The notes beneath the pieces were generated by a model, which saw only the letters and a list, made by a program, of their open reading frames with translations, made no database searches and was not told the origin of the DNA. A DNA stretch of 64,000 nucleotides from contig CM075194.1 of NCBI GenBank assembly GCA_037577475.1, forward strand, positions 1,767,001 to 1,831,000, in the 5' to 3' direction. Below, in pieces: positions 11,574-22,884 of the stretch; position 1 is the first letter of the stretch; each line of letters starts with the position of its first letter. The DNA comes from Chaunax sp. Z400 (taxonomy: Eukaryota > Chordata > Actinopteri > Lophiiformes > Chaunacidae). The translations under genes and the position numbers were made by a program.

Positions 11574-13915
11574 TGTCTGCTGACTCTGGGTCGTCTCCCA
11601 CATACTCTCACTCTCACATACTTTTGTACCAGGATGTAACAACGCAAAACAAACGTGTTGCAGTAGTTGAGTATATTTAGGAAAACATTTGTGATGCCTG
11701 TTTGTTACTAAAGACTCTAAGGTTGTACATAAAAATGGAAAACTCTGGACCTGGAATTAAAGAGATAACTATCTCGTTAAGTCAGAAAAACAGCAGAATT
11801 AATTTTTTTTAATGAAAACTTATCTCAGAATTCAGATAATTAGCTACTAGCTAGATAACTACCTCTATTGTGAACAACTATTAACTATCTCGTTAATATT
11901 CCGTGTACGGTGTTACTTCCAAAACCAAGAGAATATTGGTTTGTTACAGGTTAATGAAAGGTTTGTTCTCAGTTAGAACACACTTTGTAGCAACACAACG
12001 CTAATATTTCACCCCTTTGTGTGGCTACGTTGGTCCTGCATGCTAAGTTTAGGAGTTTAGAGTTGTAGCTAAAATTAGCAGCCTGTCATGTTTACACTCT
12101 ACAACCCCATCACATGTTAGCTGACCTGTGTGAGGTAAACACATCAGTTGCTCCACATGCTAAAACTTTTCGTGTAACCTTAAAAGTTAACAAATACTGC
12201 TGGAAAATACTTGGATTGTAAACGATTGGACACTGCATAGCCATAAAGCTTGACATGTAGCAACAGGAAGTAAGATTTTAACAACTTCTGGATTGTTTGG
12301 CCTTGGAGGAGGTGTGTGCTTGACAGACGCCATTCTAGTTATACATGTTGATAGAGGTGGACAATGGACCTTTTGGCTTTCCGTAGTAACTACAGACTAT
12401 TCATTCCATTGTACCAAAATCAGCTGCAGTTCACCTAGAGGGCGCTCTCGAAGACAAACGGGAGTGAATGGAGCTAAAGGCTAAAATAATTATTTTCACC
12501 TACTTCTTTCACCTACTTCTAGACAAAAACCACCAAATTTGATTTTATATTAATGGTGGTGTGAATTGTCCAATCACATTACATGTTACCAGGGATAATT
12601 CGCTGCCAGTAAAAGTGGGAGGGTCCTGGGCGCAGAGAGCTGCATCAGAGTTTTTAAATTATTATTTTTTTTGCTAAAAGTATTGAAGCTACAGGTTTGA
12701 AACCTTATCATTTTGATCACCACTGACATGGAGGTCACCAGGGTTTGTCTCTGTTAGCAGGATTATGTTGCAATGCTGAAGGCAGTAAAACAGTGATCTA
12801 GATTCTAGATCCACCTCAAAGTTTAATCAACTCTTCCTTTTCCTGAAGATCCATCGCGAGACAAAACTTCACCAAAATCTGTTGACAGAGTTCTGAGATA
12901 TTTTGCTGAAAAACAAATATATGCGATCACATGATCTCCCCCAACTCTCATTGGTGGAGGTAACTAAGAAAAAACAAACCAACCAGAAACCTGGCATAGT
13001 ATTAACTTTAATTAAATATGGTGTCTTTAAATTCATTCAACAACGTAACCAGTGACAGATATGAGCAATACTTAAACTATAAGATTAAATATTGATGATC
13101 GATACATTTGTTCATATATGCTGTTATTATAATAACCTCTCCTGACGTCTACGCCTCAAAATTTGTAAAATGATTGTGCATTTATCAAACAAGCATCTGT
13201 CAGTGCAATAAACACTTTGTATTCTTTAGCACAACACTCAGAAAAATGAAGCTAAGCTATATTAGCATCACCAGCATGAAGTGACTCAATTCAGATTTTT
13301 CTTTTCTTTGATTGGACACAAATTTGATGTTGTTTTTTTTTAGGGCTGTGTGAACACAAAAGTCAGAACTCGAGCTAGATACATGTCACCGGAGTCCAGA
13401 TCTGATCTGAGAACAGAGGCTGGTGATGTGAGCGCAGCCTAAAGTCTTTGGAAGCTAACTTCCTTAGCAGCTTTGAAACATGTGATTGCTATACTTCACA
13501 AAATACAGGGTAAAGTTGGAGTTTGTCAACAACCAAAAACAGCTGATTCTAATTCCACAGTCACAGAACTGAGGAAGGAAAAGGTGCTTAGATAGCAAGA
13601 AATATCAGGAATAAGCAAAAAGCATTTGGCTAACATACAATTGTTAAAAGGCTGTTCCTAATATTTCACAGAGGCAACTCTATCGGGACGCTATCATCAA
13701 CACTGTCGACATCTACTAGTTCAGAAACCTGCTGCGCCTGTACTTTAACGAATATTTGAGCCACACATTAAACCCGTCCTCAGCTGTAATTTTACATCTT
13801 CTTCAGAGGTGATGAAGGTCAGCACAGAGGCTGCACTGCAGCAGTACTTCCTGTGTTTCAGAGATGTCACCGATCTCCAACAAAGCTTTGGATCATCTGT
13901 CCACGTCCCAGGTGA
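11574..13915. other. Intergenic region between convergent ankyrin gene and map7
   Basis: Holds no ORF or exon chain that I recognise. The right-hand part must include the 3'UTR of map7, but no clear poly(A) signal could be chosen. The rest is AT-rich unique or degraded repeat sequence. Confidence 0.6.
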
Positions 13916-16900
13916 TCAGATGACCTCTGAGACAAAAAAAAGGGATGTCAAATAAAATATTTGGAGCAGCTTAAGAGATAAATAGAACAGTTGTAATGCA
14001 TTTGTTCATTAAAGGAACAGTTCACCCCAAAATATAAATTTAAATAATTCTCCTAAAAACTGAAGAAGATGGGGAACAACCAAAAAGTAAAATTACTCCA
14101 TACAGCTCGTACAGCGTAATCCAAGTCTTAAAAAGCATAGAGATCCCAAATGAAAAGCCCTTTTTGACACATTTTTAAAGATGAAATCTTCACTGTAGCC
14201 TCTACGCTAAAAGTGTTAGCGCTCACCCATCTGAGGAAGGTGTACCAGCTCGAACATGTGTGCATGCGATGCTAGACAGGATCAACTCGCTATGCCTTGC
14301 AAAGATACAGAGTTTTTGTGGATTTTAGCACATTTTTAAAAAGTTTTCGTGTTACACGGTACAAGCTGTGAGCCCATCTTCCTCTGTTATTTAGGAGAAT
14401 GCTGAGACGCTCCAGAGACGATTGGTGGACTAACAAACCTCACCTGAGTGTCGATAATGACTGAATTTACATTTTAGGGTGAACTAGTATATTACTTTAA
14501 AGGAACAGTTAATATGAATCTCTTCTGGTATGGGCTTCAAACTAAAAGCCCTCTCAGGTTTCAGCGGACATAAACTCTTCATGCTTTTATTGTGAAACAT
14601 TTGCAGGAATGTTTTGTGTAAGGTTCCTGTACGCGTTCGAAATGTAGCATCTGATATCTTTTCTCAAGTTCTATAGTATTTTTTATAGTTCATTATTTTA
14701 ATGCTAAATTTAAGAAGAAAGGTTATGACTGGTGTGTCACAGCTGGATTATGGTGCTGCGACACTCCCATTTATGGGCTCAATGGGAGTCCAGTGTGACA
14801 CCTAGTGGTATACTGGTGTGACGTTTGATTAATCAAACTGGTGTGAACATGTTTATGCTAGTTCCCATCTTCCATTTCATGTTGAAATGCTGTTTTGTGA
14901 TGCGACCTCACCTGCCCGTTGGTGGGTCTGGATTTCCTCCAGGCCTGTCAGCTTCCTCAGCGACCTGCGTTCTTTGAAGGCCACAACAGGAACCACGTCC
15001 GTCTCATTTTTCAGCCCCAGCTCTGAGGTCTTAGCCCCCACCGGCAGCTTGATATCTTCTATGGCTCCATTGAGCACAGGTTGTGTGTTCTCCTTTGGTT
15101 GGGCTTCCTTTGGCAAAGTCCTCACCGCTACAGATTTCTGTTTAAAAAGAATTGGTTAATTCAGTCGTGCTGTTTGAGGTGGAGCTGGTTACTTATTAGT
15201 GGAGGCTGGATGTGCGTCATCAGAGCCCAGGGCTAATGTTCTGCACAGTCAGTCTCACCGTATCTGGAGAATCTGTTCTTCTGGTTCTCCGCATGATCTC
15301 CTCAAGTCTCTGGAAATAAAAACAGCTTTGTGAAACCGTGGAGTCCCCTTTAAACGGCAACGTGCACCAGGAGACACAAGTGTTAATTTAGTCAGATGTA
15401 GTCCAGTTTTTTAGTCGCTAAAAGTCTGGATGTTTTAGTCTGATTGTATCAAAGACAACCGTCAGTATTTTAGTCCAGTTTAATAAAAGTGTTGACATTT
15501 GAGTCTTTTCTAAGACATCAGGTTATTATTACCATTTCAGACCAAACCAATATTTTTATCATTTTCCTCTGATTTCACTGATTCCACATCAGATTTATCT
15601 GATCATGATCTGATAAAAACAGGTTGAATGATTCAGAATGCAGCTTTGCACAAAGTGTCTGGTCTGATGATGTCACTTTAAGGAATACATCTAGACAGGG
15701 AACATGTTCTGATTGGCTGATTTATTTTGAACCATGGCTCCAAGCCAGTGAGCTGGGCTTCTTACCCATTTAAAGTTTGACAACAGGTCGAGATGGTTTC
15801 AGTCGCAAAACCTCTTATCAGTGGTTTATCAGATAAAACTGTGAGACTCTGAGCTCCAGATATCCTGAGGAACCTTCAGAGGGAACCAGATACTAGATGG
15901 TTCCATTAGTCTTTGGACCCTATACCCAGGTCGGACCAGCAACTAGATGGTTCCATTAGTCTTTCTTTTACTGCATTGACCAGCATAAAACCAGCTGTTT
16001 TCAAGAGACTAGCATGTTAGCATAAGTTGTTTTCAACAGAATAGCATGAAAAAAACTGTCTATAATATTTTGTCTCCTCTTTTTTTGTGAGATTTTTAGT
16101 GAAGTTTCTATTTAAAAACCACATTTTAGTCCCGTTTTTTCTTCATTATCAATATTTCATGTTGATTTAGTCACGCTTAATGACGTCTCGTCTTTGTCAT
16201 GGAAAAAATGGAGAGACATGATTTAAAGTTTTCACCCAATCGAGTTATCATTTATCAAAAGTCTTGTCTGGTTTTAGGATCTAGGTCCCATGATTTGGTT
16301 CAGGTTATCTGTCATTGATTCGTCAGCCTGATCAGAAACCATCATGGCAGCCGGTGGTGCAGGAAATGCAGACCAGCTGGTAAGTAATTCTATATTAATC
16401 ATAGTGATGTCCAGTAAAATAAAGTCATCTAATTGTTAAGATTGATATTTTACTACTATGAGGAAGAAAAAATGGTCCAACTGTATTTGTGGTGTTATTC
16501 AGATACTTTTAAAATCTACGTATCCCCATGATCCAGATTAGAAAGTTGGTCAGTGTGTTTTTATACATGATATTAGAAGACTTACAACAGAAAGTATATC
16601 TTGTATATATCTTTTTTCAGGGATACTCCATCTTCAGATTCTCTTGTTTCACCTTTTTTCTTGCCTGCCGCGCCGCCTCCTCCTTCTGGGAGAGCATTTC
16701 TCTCTCCTGTCTCATCTGCTCCGCTCTCTCCTTCTCTCTGCTTTGTTCTTCTTCTCTCTACAGTAAAAAAAAAAAAGGACAAACAATGATTTCTGTTGAG
16801 GAGCTGATGTGGCTCCTCTCTGAAAATTTTTTCCCACCTAGTGGCGGATCTAGAATTTTTCTAAATCAGGGGTATAGAGGGGCCACATTTTGATTTTGTA

Positions 16901-19900
16901 AATAAACAGAAAAAAAAAGACAGACAAGTGTGAGGACAGGGGCACTTCAGGGGCCAATCAGATTTCAGCTGGGGCCAGTAACCCTCTGGCCCCGCCCCTT
17001 TCCCCACCTGTTTCAGCAGGAGGAGGGCTTCCCTCATAGCCTGAGCTCGCTCGTCATCAGCTCGTCTCTGTTCCTCCTCCTCCCTTCTCCTCTTCTCCTC
17101 GATGAGATGTTGGGCCTCAGCCTGCTGTCGCACTCGCTCCTCCGCCCTCCTGCGCTCCAGCTCCTCCCGACTTCGCCTGGACGTGTCATAAACTGCATCA
17201 CAACCAGCTTTTGTTTCAGGCCTCTGCAGTGTTTCTCCAAAAAGACGAGCTTTTTTTTTACCTTTCCTCCTCCTGTCTTTGGAGCCGCTCCTCCTCTTCT
17301 CTCTCCCGTTGTAGCCGGGCCTCCCTCCTCTTCTCAGACAGGAGACGCGAGGCCTCCTCTGGGTCTGTAGTCCCAGATGAAGGCCTGCACATGGCTTGCG
17401 GAGGCTGTGGGGGTGAAGGCGTTCTGGGAGGACCTGAAGGGAAATAAACTTAATGATATATATTTCTAAAACACATTAAAGACTACGTTTGTGCTTTTCT
17501 ATCTTACTTCCATCTCCTGCTGTCCTGGTCATAGCTGTCTTGTTGTCGGGCAGGTTTGAACATGGCGTCTCTGGTGGATTCCTGTTTTTCCCTTGCTGAC
17601 CTGCAGCTGGTGTCCCGACAGGCCTGGAGTTACCAGGAGAGAGAATAGAACCACCGACGGCAGGATCCTCCTCAGGGACCGACGGGAGCTCCAGCTGCAG
17701 CGGGGTGGGATGTCTGCTGGTCGATCTTCTGGAGGTCCTTTAAGATCCAGATGTTCCACACCATTCAGATTACTGTTGCTACGTCAGGATTGCACAGTAT
17801 ATTTATGGTCACCTACCGGTCAGGTGAGGGCGGGGCTGCTCTGCCTTTAGTAACCGGAGCTGGTTTGACCCTTGTGTTGACGACAGGTGATCGACTATTT
17901 GAGATGCTGTTTGAGTTCTTCTTAGAAATGTCTTGCTGAAAAAAAAGAAAAACTTTTATCAGAATTTGTATTTTATATTATATTTCCTCAAACTGTAAAG
18001 TAAGATCTGAAAAAAGAGAAAATAAAGAAATAACTAGAGAAGCTCTCAGAGAGCATCAACACCATTGTCATGAGCAACCAGGAAATAGTTTCCAGTCAAA
18101 GACACAACAAAAATCTAATAAATATCCATCAGACATTTCATCACTTACTTAAAAAGATAAAATAGAAGCTATAATAATAGAATCAATTTAATTTTGGAAT
18201 GGAAAAACAATTATTACCAATTTTAACTATAAAAAACACTTTTCTTCAAACAGTCTAAATTAGTATAAACATCAAAGTGTTTTTTATGTAGTATTTTCAA
18301 ATAAACAACAGTATTAAGTTTGAATAAGATCATGTCTTCAATTTAGTATTTTTTGAAAAAAAGGAAATGAATTAATAAAAATATAAAAATCTCAAACAAA
18401 CCAATGTGAATAGGTGAAAACACAATAAAGAAAAGAATATTATTATTTAAGTTGTCTCTGCATATCTACGAAATAAAACGATAAATTTTAAAAATTAAAA
18501 AAAGTAAATAAAATGCTTAAAATTCCCCAAATATGAGAATGCACCTTTCCAGCAGACGGGAATTGTGAACATTTAGTGAAAAATTATTAAACGGTTTTTG
18601 AGTTATGTCACGGAAAGCTTGCAGAATGAGCCAAAATTAAAATTTTAACCATCGAGATGAAAAAATACAAACAATAAAAAAATAGCAAAAGGCCAAACAA
18701 ACACAAAGTCAACACTCTACACAAAGGTTCGTATGTGTAGGAAGTTTCACAAAAAAATATTGAGCAGGTTTTGAGTTATGCTCCGGAAACGGAACGTGAC
18801 GGACGGATGGATCCTCCTCACTTTGTTCACGGCGGGGGATAAATTTAATTCCCAGGTGTTCACACAAATATTTTATTATTTTTATATATTGGACAACATG
18901 TCAAAAAGTATAAAAATTAAATAATGAAAATAAAATATTAAAATAATAAGATTTAGTCGTTGTGGGAGCACAGAGGCCTTCTTTTTTGGTACAACCCAGC
19001 AATAATGATCCGGACTGACACGAAATCACATATATTAAAAAATATTAGTCAGAAATAATAATCATCAATATGCTTGTATTTCTTTTACTTACATCTCTTG
19101 CTTATTATATAATGAAAAATGTACAATAATGTCAAAATATACCGTATTTCATACTGTTAGCAAAACAAAACAAAAAAATCCTGGATCTGAATCTGAATCT
19201 GAATCTGGATCTGGATCTGCGTCAAAATCAGCTCAACCATCCCGCCACAAAAATTCCTCAAAATCTAAACAGAAAAAGCTGTTGAATAATAAACATGAGA
19301 CCAGAGAACAGGTAGAATTACCTGTGTCAGACTGATGCCTCTATGCTGCCTGTTGTTGGAACCGGGGGAGACAGGTGTCCTGTTGCTGGGTCTGGGGGAG
19401 ACGGGTGTCCTGTTGCTGGGTCTGGGGGAGACGGGTGTCCTGTTGCTGGGTCTGGGGGAGACGGGTGTCCTGTTGCTGGGTCTGGGGGAGACGGGTGTCC
19501 TGTTGCTGGGTCTGGGGGAGACGGGTGTCCTGTTGTTGGGTCTGGGGGAGACGGGTGTCCTGTTGCTGGGTCTGGAGGAGGCGGGTGTCCTGTTGCTGGG
19601 TCTGGGGGAGGCGGGTGTCCTGTTGTTGGAACCGGGGGAGGCAGGTGTCCTGTTGCTGGGTCTGGGGGAGGCAGGTGTCCTGCTGCTGGCCGAACCAGAG
19701 CGCTGCTGCTGGGACTTGTTCTGGGTGGTGGTGGTGGTGGTGGTGGTGGTGGTGGTGGTGGAGTGGAATGAAACTGCACGGCGACAAACATGGACAACTG
19801 AACCAGTGATTTGTGTCATAAATGTGCGAAATGGGAGAACAGGTGGTGGAAAAACGATGATGGAAAAGTGAAAATTAGCATTGAAAGAGCTGGAAAAGTT

Positions 19901-22884
19901 AGTTGAACCATTAGCAGTGCAGAAAATCCAGGTGCAAGCATAATTATTCAACCCCCATTAGTGTTATTAAAATCTGTTAATCAGCTGTTTGCAATAAAGA
20001 AATAGATCAATACAACATAAGTTCTAGAGAAAAGCAGATTGTGATATTAAACTTATGTGTGATGGAGGTTGAATCATTGAGCCTCCAGCAGCAGAACATG
20101 AGGCAGAGTACCTTCTTCTCCTGACTGACACCCAGCACTCTTGCTCCTGGCCAGATAAGAGCATGTGGGGGTGAGGAGGCGACTGAGCAGGTCCTTCTCC
20201 CATGGTGTCAGCGGTAAGCGGCGTGGAGCTAGCGCATCGATCAGTGTAAAGTAAAGGATAAGGCACTCCCAAGAGAGAACAGATACTGTTAAATGTGTTA
20301 AAAGAAACGGGAGGAGGAGACGGCCGGCAATCTCTGCTCACCGTTCTTGGTGAGGTTCCGTCCTCGTGTGTTCTGAGCGAGGTTCTGTTGGGCCCTTTGG
20401 CTCCTCTCCAGCGTCCTATGAATGGCTGATTCATATCGCTCCTTAGTTCAGGATGACAAGCATCAGTGTAGCATCATGTCTATGATTGACTACACTAACA
20501 TTTAAACATTATGCATGTTTTATAAGTCAGTAAAGTGTTATGAATTTTCATGCATTTAAAAGAAAACATGCAGAATCATAAGTCTAAGAATTCCCCATAT
20601 CAGACTGTAGATGTTACCAAATGAGCAGTTTTCTGATTTCCTCCATTTTAAACTCACTTTCTCCTCCCTCAGCCTCTGCTTGCGTTTCTCCTCCACTGCA
20701 GCGCGCCTCTTCTCCTCCTTCAGCCTCTGCTCCAGCAGCTTCTTCTTGCGCTGCTGCAGCTGCTGCTCGTAGTACTTCCTGGCCCGCTGCTCCCGCTCCA
20801 ACCTGTCCCCTTCCCGAGAGGCTAAGGAGAAACGGTGAACCGGCAGACATGGATCAGTCGGTATAGAAGACGACGATGATTCTACCATCACAGCAGATCA
20901 ACTCACCCAACAGCTTCTGGTGCTGATCTCTTCTCTCTCTGGCTGCTTTCAGCCTCTCGTCAACATTCGGTCCATTTGACACTAGAATGACGGATAATGA
21001 CTTAAAGTTTGACGCCACAGATTACATCAAGTTCTATGATTAAATGATTCCCCATTCTGTATCAGGTTTGTTGGTAAATCTATTTATCAGCTGTTTTCAA
21101 TAATCAAACCAAACAATAACAGTTTAAATGGATCAATACAATAGATTTATTGCTTTATTATTAAAGACCAGCGTCTCTAGTTCTCTGTAGACCCTTTAGC
21201 TGCTCTGACCTGCTGCAAACCTGATGCAGATCCAGACACCAGCTTCTGGCAGCGTTCCTGAGGAATCTTAGCCCATTCCTCATGGACAAAGGCCTCCAGT
21301 TCTGGAATATTCCTGGTTTACCTGCTGCAACCACCTTCTTCAGATCCCACCAGAGGTTTTCTATGGATTCCAGTCAGGCGACTGTGACGGCCTCTAGAAT
21401 GATCCAGGACTTCTTCTGAAACCAGGCCTTGGTGGACTCTGAGGTCTGCTTGGGATCATTGTCCTTTTGGAAACGTCCAATGAGGGCCGAGCTTCATCTT
21501 CCTCACAGATGGAGACGTTTTCTTCCTGATCCTTGATGGAATCCATCTGACCCTCTACAGGCTGCAGGTTTCCAGTGGTCCAGGAAGCAAAGCAGCCCCA
21601 GAGCCTCACTGATCCACCGCCATGCTTCACTGTAGGTAGGCTGTTCTTTTCAGCATCAGCTTCATTCTTCCTCCTCCAGACATACCGCTGATCCAGAGGC
21701 CCCAAAAGTTCCAGTTTGGTTTCATGGCTCCACAGAACAGCATCCAGAACTTCTGGGTCTGATCTGGATGGTTCTGAGCTACTGGAGCCCACTCTTCTGG
21801 AGCTTCTGGGTCAGCAGTGGTGAAGGTCTTGGAGTTCATGGAGCCCTGATGTAAATTTAGACTTGAACAGAAAAACCTTTGGGACTCTACTGATAAAGTA
21901 AGTCTATGAAGGTCTCAGTGTTTTAATACATCTGATCTGTAAATGTGTCTCTGATGAGGAGGATGATGAGGATGAGGAGATTCAGGTTGGACCATTTAGA
22001 GACTGAGGAGTCAGGAAAAGGAGACTTTTGGTTAGATTTGGTACAAACACTTTAATATCTGTTGTATTGATCTATTTAAACTGTTCTTGTTTGATTTGAT
22101 TATTGCAAACAGCTGATTAATAGTATAGTTTAATAGTTTGTTTGTTGTTGGGTTTTTTTGGGGGGGGGTTGAATAATTTTGCCTTGTCGTCATACAGCTG
22201 TCTGACTGTATCAAACCTGCAGCAGCTTGTGGGGAGGCTGTGTTGCAGATTTTGGCAGACATGATGACAGATGATGTTGTTTTCTTCGCCTGTGAATTTG
22301 GTTTGTCTAAAAGCAAGAGAAAAATAAATGTTATTCAGACCTGATCAAGGTATTTTATTTATACTCATATATTTAGAGTCATCTAAACACATAAACACAT
22401 AAACACGTCTGTTAATACATAAAACACGGTTGTCATGGACAGAGATGGCCTTAGGATCAGCTGCAAATAAAAGAACCCTTATGAGATGCTTGCGTAATAA
22501 AGGCTAAGGGAACATGCTAGCACCTGACCAGACCACACGAAGAAGAAAACAATCCAGATACAGAGACATGACCTCTGATACAAATGCACCAGAAAACTCG
22601 TCTGAATATATTCCTTTAGGGTTAAGCAGCATCAGGATGCTGATTATTAGACTTCAGCATGTTTATAGTAGCACAGCTCCTTTAAAATGATTTCTAAAGA
22701 GGAATCTATAATCAATATATTCTATCAGTATGTCAGCAGATGATCCTGTATTTATGATTATCATGAACATGAATAAAAGCTACTGACCTCCATTTCTTCC
22801 ATATCTGCTCACATTCTTCTGGCTCTGGATGGTGCATGGAGAAAATGCCCTCGATGGAGGGATGACACTCGTCTGCACAGCCAT
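13916..22884 (-). CDS. map7: MAP7 / ensconsin (microtubule-associated, kinesin-1 recruiter), complete model
   Basis: Fifteen coding exons on the - strand, listed 5' to 3': 22788-22884 (ATG at 22884), 22217-22306, 20907-20981, 20658-20821, 20342-20441, 20112-20285, 19322-19773, 17817-17935, 17508-17737, 17262-17433, 17008-17176, 16653-16757, 15259-15309, 14912-15137, 13916-13926. Phases match throughout, giving about 744 aa (human about 749). Residues ~63-155 form the N-terminal microtubule-binding coiled coil (LEREQRARKYYEQQLQQRKK; AAVEEKRKQRL). Exon 20112-20285 has SRLLTPTCSYLARSKSA, matching vertebrate MAP7. Residues ~512-660 are the kinesin-1-binding MAP7 domain (SGTTDPEEASRLLSEKRR ... RLEEIMRRTRRTDSPD). 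The C-terminus is AEVI-stop, as in human MAP7. Residues ~270-380 are a repeat-expanded Pro/Ser/Arg linker. The first two exons are the least certain. Paralogues MAP7D1-3 are possible, but ahi1 nearby favours MAP7. Confidence 0.9.
14009..14510. mobile_element. MITE, TTAAAGGAACAGTTCACCC family
   Basis: Starts TTAAAGGAACAGTTCACCCC and ends with the inverted TTTTAGGGTGAACTAG. Internal motifs such as ACTGAAGAAGATGG and TTCACTGTAGCCTCT recur in the copies near 24, 30.5, 34.3, 37.4, 42, 48.7 and 56.8 kb. It lies in the last intron of map7. Confidence 0.8.
15360..16210. repeat. Dispersed repeat shared with 36.0-36.5 kb
   Basis: The stretch containing CTCTGAGCTCCAGATATCC, AACCTTCAGAGGGAACCAG and ACTAGATGGTTCCATTAGTC recurs at 36020-36520 with the same order and a shared end (GTCTCGTCTT..GTCATGG). 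Here it lies in a map7 intron, there in an otof intron. Transposon class unknown. Confidence 0.7.
16841..17000. mobile_element. MITE fragment, AGTGGCGGATCTAGAATTTT family
   Basis: Begins AGTGGCGGATCTAGAATTTT, then GGGGCCACATTTT, and ends near GGGGCCAGTAACCC just before a map7 splice donor (17007). A related element lies in opposite orientation at 61271-61462 in ahi1, whose two ends (GGGGCGGATCCAGG and CTAGATCCGCCACTG) are inverted repeats. Confidence 0.75.
19346..19690 (-). repeat. 30-bp coding minisatellite in map7 (about 11 units, NRTPVSPRPS)
   Basis: Occupies most of map7 exon 19322-19773. The + strand unit is close to TGTTGCTGGG TCTGGGGGAG ACGGGTGTCC. The frame set by both splice phases reads N-R-T-P-V-S-P-R-P-S. 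Variants are TPAS for TPVS and SPGSNN for SPRPSN. Neither strand's other frames have many stops because 30 is divisible by three; only this frame reaches the 19321 donor without a stop. Confidence 0.95.
19726..19761 (-). repeat. (ACC)n triplet repeat, Thr tract at the start of map7 exon 7
   Basis: (GGT)n on the + strand reads (ACC)n on the coding strand, giving 12 Thr just after the exon acceptor. A second possible acceptor, CACCCAG, lies at its 3' end but would not keep the reading frame. Confidence 0.85.
19935..20020. mobile_element. Solo end of a Tc1-type element
   Basis: GCATAATTATTCAACCCCC followed by TTAATCAGCTGTTTGCAATAA and GATCAATACAAC matches, inverted, the end of the larger Tc1 copy at 22060-22190. 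No transposase remains. Confidence 0.6.
21041..22190 (-). mobile_element. Degenerate Tc1/mariner transposon, copy A
   Basis: The - strand carries Tc1 transposase fragments in shifted frames, including KPNWNFWG, MSGGGRMKLM and WGCFASWTTGNLQPVEGQMD. Subterminal sequences ATCAGCTGTTTTCAATAATC (near 21090) and its counterpart near 22090 are inverted repeats. It lies in the map7 intron between 20981 and 22217. Frameshifts mark it as dead. Confidence 0.85.

Noticed and set aside
14887..15159. + strand ORF opposite the map7 penultimate exon
   Set aside because: It is a shadow of the conserved map7 C-terminal exon, which fits family sequence and phase.
19129..19335. + strand ORF with ESESESGSGS run upstream of the map7 minisatellite exon
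   Set aside because: A 6-bp microsatellite in a map7 intron, on the wrong strand, with no splice support.
19327..19871. Five overlapping repeat ORFs (CCWVWGRR, GSGGDGCPVA, PPPDPATGH and others)
   Set aside because: A 30-bp period without stops leaves all frames open. Only NRTPVSPRPS matches the map7 entry and exit phases.
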